A stretch of 64,000 nucleotides of DNA from Firmicutes bacterium UBA6113 (GCA_002422545.1 DIWF01000036.1:204551-268550), one strand, 5' to 3'. Positions 34,619 through 43,322 are shown, numbered from the stretch's first letter. Notes: generated by a model not told the origin, from the sequence alone. Numbers and translations are program-made.

Positions 34619-35665
34619 TTATTTTTCTACAGATTGAACATCACCTCGGTCAACCAAAATTTCATATCCAATTTTCTGCATGCGATTATGCAAACAAGAT
34701 CTGCATTCAGCTGCTTCTTCACCTGTACAAATTTTATTGTCATACAGCAAATACTTTTTTCTTACACCCACTGGAGACAGATTTGGCATCACAACATTTG
34801 CTCCTGCCAATATTCCCAATTCTCGTCCGTTTGGATTAATTGTACCAAGTGCGGTTGTTGAAGGAATCAAAGCATTCGGTATCATCAGACGCAATATTCC
34901 TATGAGGAAAAGTGTCAGTTCCAGTTTGCCATTTTCAAAATGAGCAAATGGTGTGTCTTTGTGCGAAATGAAAGGACCTATTCCAATCATTTCCGGTTGT
35001 AGATTCTTTAAAAACAACAAATCTTCAGCCAAATTTTCAACAGTTTGATACGGCGCACCAACCATAAATCCGGCTCCGACCTGGTATCCTATTTTTTTCA
35101 GGTCATGCAGACAGTTTTTTCTGTTCCTGCCGCTCAATTCCTCAGGATGCAACCTTGCATAATGTTCTTCATCTGCAGTTTCATGCCTGAGCAGGTATCG
35201 ATCTGCTCCTGCATTGCGATACTTCACATACTGATCATGTGTTTTTTCACCAATGGATAGAGTAATTGCACAATCCTTGTAAGCATTTCTTATTGAAGAA
35301 ATTATGTCTATGAGTTTATCGTCTGAATACCACAAATCTTCTCCGCTTTGCAAAACAAAGGTGCGAAAGCCTAATTCATATCCCTGGGCACAGCATGATA
35401 ATATATCTTCTTTGCTTAAACGATAACGATCAACATTTAAATTACTTTTTCTGATTCCGCAATAATAGCAGTCATTTTTGCAGTAATTTGAAAATTCAAT
35501 TAGCCCTCTTACATATATTTTGTTTTCATAAAATTTATGTGCTACGCTTCTTGCTTTTGAAAACAAATATTGCGAATCGTCTTTGCCGAATCCATTTAGC
35601 AATGTAACCAGCTCTTCTTTGCTTAAAACTCTTTCTCTGTACAATTTATCAATTAAACTGCGCAT
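34619..35665 (-). CDS. hydE: [FeFe]-hydrogenase H-cluster radical SAM maturase HydE
   Basis: A 348-residue radical SAM enzyme that acts on the iron-cyanide-carbonyl synthon made by HydG. The SAM cluster motif CKNDCYYCGIR is at about residues 63-73, with IGEKTHDQYVKYRNAGADRYLLRHETAD near 138-165 and GAPYQTVENLAEDL near 198-211 typical of HydE. The C-terminal ECRSCLHNRMQ may hold an auxiliary cluster cysteine pair. The start ATG is directly after the stop of the TM1266-like gene. Confidence 0.95.
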   Translation of the reverse strand: MRSLIDKLYRERVLSKEELVTLLNGFGKDDSQYLFSKARSVAHKFYENKIYVRGLIEFSNYCKNDCYYCGIRKSNLNVDRYRLSKEDILSCCAQGYELGFRTFVLQSGEDLWYSDDKLIDIISSIRNAYKDCAITLSIGEKTHDQYVKYRNAGADRYLLRHETADEEHYARLHPEELSGRNRKNCLHDLKKIGYQVGAGFMVGAPYQTVENLAEDLLFLKNLQPEMIGIGPFISHKDTPFAHFENGKLELTLFLIGILRLMIPNALIPSTTALGTINPNGRELGILAGANVVMPNLSPVGVRKKYLLYDNKICTGEEAAECRSCLHNRMQKIGYEILVDRGDVQSVEK

Positions 35666-35947
35666 TTATATTCCTTTCTCTTCTATCGTTTCATCTGTAT
35701 TGAAAACTTTAGAATAAGTGGTCTTGGTAGTAACACCCTGAATCATACCTAATTTTCCAGACAAAGCACTTATAGCATTGCTTGGAGCATCCATGACTAT
35801 GCATATAATTGAAATATCGCGTTTCCTGTAAGGAAGACCCATCCGGCCAATGATGTACTTGCTGTATTCATGCATTATACTGTTCACCTTTTCTGTACAT
35901 TCAGTATTTTCAATAATTATGCTCACAACGGCAATTCTTGTTTCCAT
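35666..35947 (-). CDS. TM1266-like iron-only hydrogenase system regulator
   Basis: A 93-residue protein of the TM1266 type, an ACT-like fold named putative regulator of the iron-only hydrogenase system because it is encoded with hydEFG. RIAVVSIIIENTECTEKVNSIMHEYSKYIIGRMGLPYRKRDISI matches the family, as does SALSGKLGMIQGVTTKTTYSK. I start at ATG 35947 with AGGAGG seven bases upstream. How it acts has not been established. Confidence 0.85.
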   Translation of the reverse strand: METRIAVVSIIIENTECTEKVNSIMHEYSKYIIGRMGLPYRKRDISIICIVMDAPSNAISALSGKLGMIQGVTTKTTYSKVFNTDETIEEKGI

Positions 35948-35995
35948 AAACACACCTCCTGTTACAATAATCGATTTATTATCAAATTTACTTTA

Positions 35996-36988
35996 TTATT
36001 TTAATTCCAATACCAATGATCTGATATCAACATTTTTTTCAATCATGTCATTTCCCATCATAAAATCAACTGTCTTTTGCATCGATTCGATATTTTCATC
36101 CGTAATTTCCATGCTGTAGTCGTACATTTTGTACATTTCTTCTACTGCTGCTTTATCTTGTTCAGTTTCATTGGAAGCAATGTCAATAATTTCATCATGA
36201 TTATTGTCCATATAATCAAGTATGGATTTTTGAGTTTCAAGGAATTTTTCTACAAGCTCAGGATTTTCTTCATAGAATTTATTGCTTGTTGCTACAACAA
36301 TATTCGCATCGAATAGGCCTTTACCATTTGTAATCATGTGGTAACCATCTTTTTTAAGTTTATATGCGCTTGATCCTGCCTGAAGAGCAACGTCAACGCT
36401 GCCTCCTTCTAAAGCTGCAAGAGAACTTGGCAAATCCATGCTTACAAAATTTACATCATCCTGAGTAAGTCCTCCCTGTTTCAGATACGCTAAAAGCATT
36501 TCATGGAGATTAGTACCTTTTGGTCCTGTGATAGTCTTGCCTTTAAGGTCCTCTGGAGAATTTATGCTGTCATCTTTTGAAAACATCATAAATGCTTCAG
36601 GTGAACGGCTATACATGCTGATGATTTTAATATCAGCTCCGTTAGATGCAGACAGTATTACTGATGTGGCTCCAACTGCATAGAGGAACTGTATATCTCC
36701 TGAAGCCAGCGCTGCTGTTTGATCAGGTCCTGCAGTAAGTTCAGAATATTCTACAGGAAGACCATATTCTGCGAAGCCTTTTTCAAACATCTTTTTTGAC
36801 TTTTCAACCATTGAAGGAACATTCAAAGGGGCTTCAACATATGTAACAGCTATTTTGTTTACTGTAAACTTCTCGCTTGCTTCTACTTTTGTGCTGCTTT
36901 GGTTTGTTGCTCCGTTGCTTGCTGCACAGCCTGTTACTGTCACCAATAGCATAACAATGCATAATAAGATTGATATTGATTTTTTCAT
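35996..36988 (-). CDS. ABC transporter substrate-binding lipoprotein (NMT1/SsuA/TauA type)
   Basis: A 330-residue solute receptor. The signal peptide ends in the lipobox VTGC (cysteine about residue 21). The body has the NMT1/nitrate-sulfonate-taurine receptor pattern: ELTAGPDQTAALASGDIQFLYAVGATSVI, NSPEDLKGKTITGPKGTNLHEMLLAYL, SLAALEGGSVDVALQ, ENPELVEKFLE. Ligands in the family include sulfonates, nitrate, pyrimidine precursors of thiamine and flavins; the specificity here is unknown. Placed between the ATPase and the hydrogenase maturation genes. Confidence 0.9.
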   Translation of the reverse strand: MKKSISILLCIVMLLVTVTGCAASNGATNQSSTKVEASEKFTVNKIAVTYVEAPLNVPSMVEKSKKMFEKGFAEYGLPVEYSELTAGPDQTAALASGDIQFLYAVGATSVILSASNGADIKIISMYSRSPEAFMMFSKDDSINSPEDLKGKTITGPKGTNLHEMLLAYLKQGGLTQDDVNFVSMDLPSSLAALEGGSVDVALQAGSSAYKLKKDGYHMITNGKGLFDANIVVATSNKFYEENPELVEKFLETQKSILDYMDNNHDEIIDIASNETEQDKAAVEEMYKMYDYSMEITDENIESMQKTVDFMMGNDMIEKNVDIRSLVLELK

Positions 36989-37005
36989 TTTTTACTCCTT
37001 TTAAT

Positions 37006-37731
37006 TTAATTTTTCATTGTATTTAAAATGTCTTTCTTAATCTTCAGCATCGATTGTGAAAGCAAATCTCTGCCGTAACCATAACTTGATAAGTCATACT
37101 GCTTTTTCATTTCACCACCTTCAAAAACAACAATCTTATGTCCTAAAAGCAATGCTTCATCAATATTGTGAGTCACGAAGATAATTCCCTTCTGACTTGC
37201 AGCCTGAATTCTCAGAAGCTCGTTCTGCATAGTATCTCGTGTGAAAAAGTCCAGTGCCGCAAAAGGTTCATCCATTAAAATCAGTGATGGATTATAAGCT
37301 AGCGCCCGCGCAAGTGCCGCTCGCTGCTGCATTCCTCCGGAAAGCTGATTTGGATAAGCTTCATCAAAACCATTCAGCCCAACCATATCAATTAATGAAT
37401 CTATGTAATTTTTATTAAATGTCTTTTTATTTAATCCAAATGAAATGTTTTTCCGGCAATTAAGCCAAGGCATCAGCCTTCCTTCCTGAAACACCATTCC
37501 AATTTTTTCTTTTTTCTCAAAAATTATTTGGCCGCTATCCGGTTTCTCAAGTCCGCTTACTATTCTCAAAAATGTTGTTTTGCCGCATCCGCTTTTCCCG
37601 ATAATCACTGTTATACCGTCAGAATCAATTTCAAAATTGAGATCACACAGCACATCAACCTTTTTATTTTCTAACATGTAGCTTTTAACTATATGCTCTA
37701 TTCTAACTCCAGCTATCGCCAACACCTCCAT
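37006..37731 (-). CDS. ABC transporter ATP-binding protein (SsuB/TauB type)
   Basis: A 241-residue ATPase. Walker A is GKSGCGKTT (about residues 53-61), the signature LSGGMQQR near 134 and Walker B LILMDEPFAALD near 152-163, followed by VTHN. The start ATG at 37731 overlaps the permease end by 29 bases. It lacks a ribosome binding site of its own, so translation is probably coupled to the permease gene. Confidence 0.94.
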   Translation of the reverse strand: MEVLAIAGVRIEHIVKSYMLENKKVDVLCDLNFEIDSDGITVIIGKSGCGKTTFLRIVSGLEKPDSGQIIFEKKEKIGMVFQEGRLMPWLNCRKNISFGLNKKTFNKNYIDSLIDMVGLNGFDEAYPNQLSGGMQQRAALARALAYNPSLILMDEPFAALDFFTRDTMQNELLRIQAASQKGIIFVTHNIDEALLLGHKIVVFEGGEMKKQYDLSSYGYGRDLLSQSMLKIKKDILNTMKN

Positions 37732-38464
37732 AAGAAATATTTTTTATGATTAAATAAAATAACCTGTCGCAAAAATAGCCAAGTATACCAATTACAAAGA
37801 TACCTACCAAAACCTTGTCTGAACGGGACATCTGCTGGGCATCAAGAATTAAGTACCCTAGACCGCTAGCAGCAGCAATCATTTCTGCACCGACAATGGC
37901 ACGCCAGCTATATCCCAATCCAATGCGCATTCCAACAAGAATACTTGGCACAGCATTAGGAAGCATAATCTTAAAAAATTTCTGCCCATCTGAAAACCCA
38001 AGAGAATCGCCAACCTCCAATAACTTGCTGTCACAGGACAGAATCCCGCTTTTAGTGTTTAAGAAAATCGGAAAAAATGATGTCAACACAATTATGATAA
38101 TTTTAGGTGTTTCTCCTATTCCAAACCAAAGAATCAAAAGAGGAATTAAGCTCATCGGCGGAACATTGCGCACAAATTCTACAATATGGTTATAATATGG
38201 TGTTAATTTAGGAATTAAACTTGCAAGTATTCCCAGAAAAAATGCAAGAAAAAATGCAATACAAAAGCCAATCAATACTCTTCGCAGACTGATTGAAATG
38301 TTTTCAAACAGTTCACCTGACTCAGCCATACCAACAAATGAATCCCAAACCTTCATAGGGCGAGGCACCACATAAGTACTCCAGATATTTAAAGAACAAA
38401 ATAAATTCCAAATAATTAAAATAGCAATTAACACTATTAAAGACTTAAGAAATTTTTTCATCAT
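37703..38464 (-). CDS. ABC transporter permease (SsuC/TauC type)
   Basis: A 253-residue permease with about six helices. The ATPase-docking EAA motif is EVGDSLGFSDGQKFFKIMLPNAVPSILVGMR (about residues 150-180). Family marks VPPMSLIPLLILWFGIGE near 99-116 and GYSWRAIVGAEMIAAASGLGYLI near 187-209 place it with nitrate/sulfonate/taurine permeases. First gene of the operon, 270 bp downstream of the promoter and leader RNA. Confidence 0.93.
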   Translation of the reverse strand: MMKKFLKSLIVLIAILIIWNLFCSLNIWSTYVVPRPMKVWDSFVGMAESGELFENISISLRRVLIGFCIAFFLAFFLGILASLIPKLTPYYNHIVEFVRNVPPMSLIPLLILWFGIGETPKIIIIVLTSFFPIFLNTKSGILSCDSKLLEVGDSLGFSDGQKFFKIMLPNAVPSILVGMRIGLGYSWRAIVGAEMIAAASGLGYLILDAQQMSRSDKVLVGIFVIGILGYFCDRLFYLIIKNISYGGVGDSWS

Positions 38465-38639
38465 AATAACCTTCCAAAAATTATATAATCATAGCTGACA
38501 GAAATTGCTCAACAGTATAAATCAATACTCTCCGTACAAATCAGGAAATGTCAATAATTCTAAATTTAATTGCAATCCAATTTATTGTTATATATATAAC
38601 GATTAAATAAACAGCAATGTATATAAAACTAAAAGAATT

Positions 38640-38672
38640 AAAAAATCCCTTTTCTCATAGAAACGAAAAGGG
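38640..38672 (-). terminator. Leader terminator upstream of the ABC/hydEF operon
   Basis: An 8-bp perfect stem (CCCTTTTC with GAAAAGGG) with 10-base loop, then ATTTTTT, about 175 bp before the permease start. It is not after a gene, so it is likely an attenuator that is part of the leader RNA. Confidence 0.8.
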
Positions 38673-38760
38673 AACTAAACGGCAAATTAGCATTATAGCA
38701 ATAGTCGTATACGCTCGCCTTTCCGTTCAGAACTCTTTGCGGTTAGGTGAAATATTTATA
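38640..38760 (-). ncRNA. Structured leader RNA with terminator, candidate unassigned riboswitch or attenuator
   Basis: The leader (minus strand) has a purine-rich core, ACCTAACCGC then CTGAACGGAAAGGCGAGCG. The block CTGAACGG (38723-38730) can pair over 40 bases with CCGTTTAG (38675-38682), 8 bp with one G-U. Right after follows the terminator hairpin CCCTTTTC / GAAAAGGG and a T6 run (38640-38672). An alternative pairing of GAACGGAAAGG (38718-38728) with CCTTTTCGTTTC (38660-38671) would break both stems, so an on/off switch is possible. I compared it by eye with common riboswitch consensuses and found no match. Confidence 0.6.
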
Positions 38761-38781
38761 ATTACATTTAATTACAAAATT

Positions 38782-38810
38782 AGTTTAATACTTAGTTTAA
38801 TATTTGTCAA
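38782..38810 (-). promoter_or_regulatory. Sigma-A promoter of the ABC/hydEF operon
   Basis: TTGACA (38805-38810), 17-base spacer, TAAACT (38782-38787) on the minus strand. Transcription would start near 38775, some 25 bases before the first conserved-looking leader bases. The gap 38465-38878 contains only this promoter and the leader. Confidence 0.75.
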
Positions 38811-38878
38811 GGAACTTATTAAGTCAGACTTGAGCAATTAATTTTCACTTATCAAATTTCGATTATTTACGCTTACGG

Positions 38879-39526
38879 CTATAATAGATATTTATAATAT
38901 GCAAAAAATTCTCTAAAGAGAGAATATATATCTCTTAGTTCATAGTGTGTTGAATGGGCTGAATAGATCTGCTCAAAACCGACGTTTTGAAATATTAATT
39001 TTGTTCTTGTAATGTGATAAAATTGAGAAATTATCATTACGGATTTCAAACCCATATTGTCCATTATAACTTTGGTGTTTTTGGCAGTCATATATGTATT
39101 ATATCCTTCAGGATCTAATAGTATATTATCACTTCGAATTCCTTTTTTAATTAAGTATTCTTTCATAACAGCTGCTTCATCATATCCTTCCTTACCTATT
39201 CCGCCACTTACTATTACATAATCAAAATAATTTTTATCATAAAGTTCTGCAGCTTTATCTAATCTGCCCTGTAACCTCTTAGAAGGAGTTCCATCCAATT
39301 CTACTTTATTCCCTAACACAACAGCTGCATCTGAAACTCCAATACTATCGTTAAATCCATCAAAAGTAATAATCAAAGTATGTATTACGAACCAAACGAA
39401 AAATATTAAAAATACGTAAATTATCATCTTTTTCAAGTATATCAGCCATCCTACATCTTTATTTTTGTCATTACTATTATTTCGCAATATTTTACAAATC
39501 CGAATCAACTTACCTTTATCCCGCAA
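38879..39526 (-). CDS. YdcF/SanA family (DUF218) membrane-anchored protein
   Basis: About 200 residues with an N-terminal membrane helix (MIIYVFLIFFVWFVIHTLI) and a DUF218 domain: AAVVLGNKVELDGTPSKRLQGRLDKA, VIVSGGIGKEGYDEA, DPEGYNTYMTAKNT, and SQFYHITRTKLIF near the end. DUF218 proteins are linked to envelope functions such as vancomycin or detergent resistance and carrier-lipid or peptidoglycan precursors. The 5' end is uncertain: the open frame has TTG starts, and the best GGAGAG site points to a 4-codon frame overlapping it. Confidence 0.8.
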   Translation of the reverse strand: MRDKGKLIRICKILRNNSNDKNKDVGWLIYLKKMIIYVFLIFFVWFVIHTLIITFDGFNDSIGVSDAAVVLGNKVELDGTPSKRLQGRLDKAAELYDKNYFDYVIVSGGIGKEGYDEAAVMKEYLIKKGIRSDNILLDPEGYNTYMTAKNTKVIMDNMGLKSVMIISQFYHITRTKLIFQNVGFEQIYSAHSTHYELRDIYSLFREFFAYYKYLL

Positions 39527-40108
39527 ACATAACTAACTCTCCGAATTTAAAAGAATAATTAACAAAGTTATAATTAGCACATAATATATGGTATGCACAC
39601 AAGACTTCGGAAAATTTACGTAAAATATGTAATATTATGCAAATTTCAAAAATTTTAAGTCAATTAAAACAGCACTTTTCATCCGTATGAGGCAAACATT
39701 CAAGATTTACGAATAACGCATTTCAATTTTCTATTGAAATCATGAGATTATAGATTTAGAAAGTACATTGCAAATTTATACCTATTATTAAGTATTATAT
39801 GCAAAAATCCGGGGGATTCGCTCTGAAAGAGAATAAATCAATTACATTATCACATCTATCAAGATAATAAAAATGTAAGTAATTTTTCTATTCAACTATA
39901 TTCTTGTTCATATTTCATTTTCTATCTAATTGTACTTCAGGCAGATATAAACGCTCAATAGTGATTTTTCCAAAAGTTTTCTTTATAACAAAACCTTATG
40001 CGTATTTCAAATAAAAATACCCACAAATAAAATTTCTGTTTTATAATAAATAACAGGCAGTTCATTGAAATAATATTAATTAATTTCGGCTATACGTCAA
40101 ATTGGAAT
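39527..40108. other. 582-bp gap with no gene
   Basis: AT-rich DNA between the YdcF-type gene and the first accessory GNAT gene. I see two small adjacent hairpins near 39806-39833 (AATCC/GGATT and CTCT/AGAG) and no ribosome binding site linked to a frame. It marks the left border of the accessory region. Confidence 0.4.
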
Positions 40109-40672
40109 TTACATCTTTTTAAAATAATATGATGAGTATTCCGTCCCATCATGACCAATCAACTTGTTTTCAGTAGGTGAAAAGTCTAATTCCTTTAGAG
40201 CCTTTATTCTTTCTCTTGCAATAGGAAGTGCCTTTGTTGCTATCATACTACATTCAAACAATTGATAAGTTTTATCAATAATTAATTTTAAAATATCTAT
40301 TATATTGGCTTTTGTTTCATAATCACTTCTCAAATCTAAACGGAGAAGCCCACAATTATTAAAATAATCTTTAGACTCTCTATGAAATAATTCTATTGTT
40401 CCAATTACAGTATTATCTTTTTTATCTATAATGGACCATCTTACAAAACCTTTTCGGTCATATTCGAATTTCCAATAATCAAGAGCCTCCTTCATTCTTT
40501 CACGTGTCTTATAGTAAAAATCATCTCCGCCACAATTATCGCTATTAAATAAAGGAACTGCTTTTTTATCAGAATATACTTTTAACAAGTCATCACAATC
40601 ATCTATAGAAATAAATCTTAAATTGAACCGTTTATTTTCAAATTCAGGGCAACCTACATATACACTATCCAT
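40109..40672 (-). CDS. GNAT family N-acetyltransferase
   Basis: A 187-residue GNAT-like protein of the RimJ/RimL group. RFNLRFISIDDCDDLLKVYSDKKAVPLFN at the start and DNTVIGTIELFHRES in the centre are typical, while motif A (LRLDLRSDYETKANIIDILKLII) is poor in glycine. CoA binding is thus probably weak or altered. I start at ATG 40672 with AGAGGAG ahead; the outer frame begins in the intergenic repeat. Confidence 0.72.
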   Translation of the reverse strand: MDSVYVGCPEFENKRFNLRFISIDDCDDLLKVYSDKKAVPLFNSDNCGGDDFYYKTRERMKEALDYWKFEYDRKGFVRWSIIDKKDNTVIGTIELFHRESKDYFNNCGLLRLDLRSDYETKANIIDILKLIIDKTYQLFECSMIATKALPIARERIKALKELDFSPTENKLIGHDGTEYSSYYFKKM

Positions 40673-40688
40673 ATTTATTCTCCTCTGC

Positions 40689-40778
40689 AAATTACTATTT
40701 TTCGGTAAGAATAATAATTGTTATTCTGTAATCTTTTACTGTTGAATATAATTTTACTGATGTGTAACATTTGAAGAA
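40689..40778 (-). repeat. Intergenic repeat, class A, long copy
   Basis: Contains the element that reads TTCAAATGTTACACATCAG on the minus strand and, after it, a longer block with ACAGTAAAAGATTACAG and TACCGAAAAATAG that recurs at 46790-46858. It fills the gap between the VOC gene and the GNAT gene. Confidence 0.7.
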
Positions 40779-40802
40779 TATAATCTAAATAAACATTAGC
40801 AA

Positions 40803-41189
40803 CTAAATAATCTCTGCAAAAATTTCATGTATATTGCCATCCGGGTCTGCAAATAATGCAGTTCTTTGGTTCCAAGGCATGTCCTGTGGCTCATGAATAG
40901 GAATTGCTCCCATCTCTATTAACTGTTTAAATGATTTATCAACATCATTTGGATTTTCGCATGGAAATGCCAGTTCAAGAGACTGACCAACTGCTTTTTT
41001 ACTATATTCATTGCTATATCCATACATAACATTTCTCAAGCAGATGGCAAATCTTACTCCATTATTTTTAAATTCAACATAATTGCCAAGATCATTTTCA
41101 ACTTCAAATCCAAGAACATGATTATAAAAACTTTTCATCTGTTCTATTTCATCTGTCCAAATTGTAATAAGGTTAATTTCTGGTTTCAT
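40803..41189 (-). CDS. VOC (glyoxalase/bleomycin resistance) superfamily protein
   Basis: A 128-residue protein made of the two beta-alpha-beta-beta-beta units of the vicinal oxygen chelate fold: INLITIWTDEIEQMKSFYNHVLGFEVE, and AIPIHEPQDMPWNQRTALFADPDGNIHEIFAEII with the typical DPDGNxHEIF end. It could be a lyase, dioxygenase or drug-binding protein. Monocistronic, between two class A repeats. Confidence 0.88.
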   Translation of the reverse strand: MKPEINLITIWTDEIEQMKSFYNHVLGFEVENDLGNYVEFKNNGVRFAICLRNVMYGYSNEYSKKAVGQSLELAFPCENPNDVDKSFKQLIEMGAIPIHEPQDMPWNQRTALFADPDGNIHEIFAEII

Positions 41190-41270
41190 TATTGTTCTCC
41201 TTAAATTTTCTATTTCTTTATATAATTTTTGAAAGTTTTGTATATTTTCTTATTTTTTATATGACCTTCA

Positions 41271-41441
41271 TTACGATGTTTTATCTAATTTTTCTAAAAT
41301 TCCTTTTAATACATTATGTATATTTGTTAATATTATTATTATAAAACATAACATCACAAATGTTACTATCTCTTTGGTTAAGAAAGATACTATTCCGAGA
41401 AAAACAAGAAATAAAGTATATCCAATTGTACTAAAATTCAT
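41271..41441 (-). CDS. Small membrane protein (56 residues)
   Basis: A 56-residue frame in the gap between the VOC and methyltransferase genes. It has two membrane helices: STIGYTLFLVFLGIVSF and EIVTFVMLCFIIIILTN. The C-terminus is charged (LEKLDKT). A good AGGAG lies upstream; whether the ATG at 41441 or one at 41450 is used is uncertain. Function unknown. The rest of the 41190-41526 gap holds no other frame. Confidence 0.55.
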   Translation of the reverse strand: MNFSTIGYTLFLVFLGIVSFLTKEIVTFVMLCFIIIILTNIHNVLKGILEKLDKTS

Positions 41442-41526
41442 AATAATCATTCACTCCTTTACGTATAAAATAAGTTAAAACGTTCATTTCTTTGAAATAT
41501 TGGTATGATGAATACACACTTGCATA

Positions 41527-42303
41527 TTACTTCTTAGCCATATACAATCTTACCTCTTGAGGAATAACAATTTTACCCCCCTTACCATCTATATAACTTG
41601 CAGCACTATCTAAAATAGCCTTCTGCTTATGAATATCTATATCATGAAAATCCGAATAAGAATTCATCAGCTTTAAATATCTTTCTGTAGTATATTCATC
41701 ATCCCATCTATAAATCTTAGATACTGGATTATTGAATAAATTATTGAGTTGTATTTGTGAAATCCTAAGATTATGTAAATCTTCTGCTTCATCTAAACTT
41801 ATATAGTCATCAAGCTCAGGAGCATATTTTCGATATATATTTCTTATTTGTTTCAGCATTTCAGTTTTTGGCTCAACTATAGATGCCAAATGCCAGAAAA
41901 CCGCCATTACTCCATTTCTTTTTAGCATGTTGTATGCTTTAGTGTATCCAACTTCAGGTTTAATCCAATGGAAAGCTGTAGCTGAAAAAATCAGGTTATA
42001 TTCTTCGTTTAAACAATTGTAATTTTCAAATGAAGAGCATATAGAATTGAAATTATGATACTCAGAGTATTTATCCAATAAAAATTTGACTTGTTTCTCT
42101 GAAATCTCTAATCCTGTAATATTGTAATGATTTTTTACAAAATATTCTGTTGCTTGACCCGGGCCCGAACCTATTTCAAGTATTTTTGCATCACATTTTA
42201 ACATTGCGTATTCAACAATATCATTGTATAGTTCAGATGTATACCCTGGTCGTGCTGTTTCATAATCTTGTATTATATCTTTAAAAACATCTTTATTTTC
42301 CAA
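41527..42303 (-). CDS. Class I SAM-dependent methyltransferase
   Basis: A 258-residue methyltransferase. Motif I is ILEIGSGPGQATEYF (about residues 40-54), GLEISEKQVKFL holds the acidic residue for the ribose, and the SATAFHWIKPEVGYTKAYNMLKRNGVMAVFW stretch holds motifs II-III of the UbiE/Tam-like group. Substrate unknown. The start is TTG with GAGGAG nine bases upstream, and it overlaps the end of a small membrane-protein gene. Confidence 0.9.
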   Translation of the reverse strand: MENKDVFKDIIQDYETARPGYTSELYNDIVEYAMLKCDAKILEIGSGPGQATEYFVKNHYNITGLEISEKQVKFLLDKYSEYHNFNSICSSFENYNCLNEEYNLIFSATAFHWIKPEVGYTKAYNMLKRNGVMAVFWHLASIVEPKTEMLKQIRNIYRKYAPELDDYISLDEAEDLHNLRISQIQLNNLFNNPVSKIYRWDDEYTTERYLKLMNSYSDFHDIDIHKQKAILDSAASYIDGKGGKIVIPQEVRLYMAKK

Positions 42304-42428
42304 TATGTTTCTCTCCTCTTTTTAATGCCTCTTCTTTTTTTACTAAGTACCATTCCATTAACAATGGCTACTGTAATACAAATAATAATTGTTATAACTT
42401 GCTGGGATGACCATCCTCCAAAATCCAC
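42273..42428 (-). CDS. Small membrane protein (51 residues)
   Basis: Begins with GTG five bases after AGGAGG. One membrane helix (QQVITIIICITVAIVNGMVL) is followed by a strongly basic tail (SKKRRGIKKRRE). The 3' end overlaps the methyltransferase start by 31 bases, suggesting translational coupling. Unrecognised, but similar in plan to the short genes at 52230 and 52468. Confidence 0.55.
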   Translation of the reverse strand: MDFGGWSSQQVITIIICITVAIVNGMVLSKKRRGIKKRRETYWKIKMFLKI

Positions 42429-42478
42429 AATGTCCTCCTATAATTAATTTTCTATATAATTATAAATTTTAGTTTAAC

Positions 42479-43180
42479 TTATTCCACATTACATTGTAAT
42501 TCTAATTTTAATCTATTGAAATATTGCTCCATAAATGCAATCCTGTCTTCGCCTATTTCTTTTGCTTTTTTTGTATATAATTTATCCGGAATCTTTTTAA
42601 ATTTGACTTCAAATTCAATGATTGGGTTATGTTTTGAACTATCCTTTATCCTTCCATTTTCGGTTGTGTTGTCATTTATGTATTCACTTATTGAGTTATT
42701 TAATTCCAGTCTTTGTCCACATTGACCAGAAAGCATGAAGGTTCGAGCAATACCAATTGCACCGATTGCATCTAGTTTATCTGAATCAAAAAGTATTTTC
42801 GCTTCTATTGTTCTTGGTTCATTTCCGGTTCTGAATCTATGTGTAATAATACAATGCTTGATTTTTTTTATCTTTTCTTCATCATATTTTAAATCTTTTA
42901 ATATATCTCCTGCAATTCTACTTCCCAAAACGGCATGGTCAATTTCTCCTGTTTTATCTTCATTTTCATCAACTCTTGCAATATCGTGTAGCAATGCTGC
43001 TGGAATCAATATTTCTAAATCTACATTTTCTTCATATTTTGAAATCATTAAGCAAAGATTGTAGACTCTCATTACATGATCCAGATTATGTGCAGAACAA
43101 GTCAATTTATTTTGAACTATTTCTAAAATTCTTTTATGTTTTATTTCACTATTCACTACTTCCTCCATTTGTAAACCCAT
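42479..43180 (-). CDS. HD-domain phosphohydrolase
   Basis: A 233-residue HD-domain protein. The metal ligands are seen as H in AHNLDHVMRVYNL (about residue 34), HD in ALLHDIARVDE (about 65) and D in LFDSDKLDAIGAIGIAR (about 133). This arrangement is that of YedJ/YpgQ-like phosphohydrolases that act on nucleotides. GDPs or other substrates cannot be told. Weak Shine-Dalgarno sequence; an alternative ATG lies four codons in. Confidence 0.88.
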   Translation of the reverse strand: MGLQMEEVVNSEIKHKRILEIVQNKLTCSAHNLDHVMRVYNLCLMISKYEENVDLEILIPAALLHDIARVDENEDKTGEIDHAVLGSRIAGDILKDLKYDEEKIKKIKHCIITHRFRTGNEPRTIEAKILFDSDKLDAIGAIGIARTFMLSGQCGQRLELNNSISEYINDNTTENGRIKDSSKHNPIIEFEVKFKKIPDKLYTKKAKEIGEDRIAFMEQYFNRLKLELQCNVE

Positions 43181-43322
43181 ATGACTTCTTTGTGTTTTTT
43201 ATTTTCTATATTTAAAAAATACTAACAGCATAATAAGAATATGTTATCGTATTAAGTTGAATATTACGAATTATTTAGTTACCATGCTAACTGTTTTGAT
43301 CACATCAAATCTAGAAAAATTC

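Noticed and set aside
38640..38760. The leader as a TPP, fluoride, T-box or glutamine riboswitch.
   Set aside because: CTGAGA/CTGATC, GGTGATGG...AACCGC with its paired partner, AGGGTGGnACCGCG and GGACGGAAGTAGG are missing or only partly matched. Partial likeness (AACCGC, ACGGAA) is not enough.
39800..39840. Two tiny hairpins near GGGGGATTCGCTCTGAAAGAG as a possible riboswitch.
   Set aside because: Arms are only 4-5 bp, no gene follows closely, and there is no match with a known aptamer.
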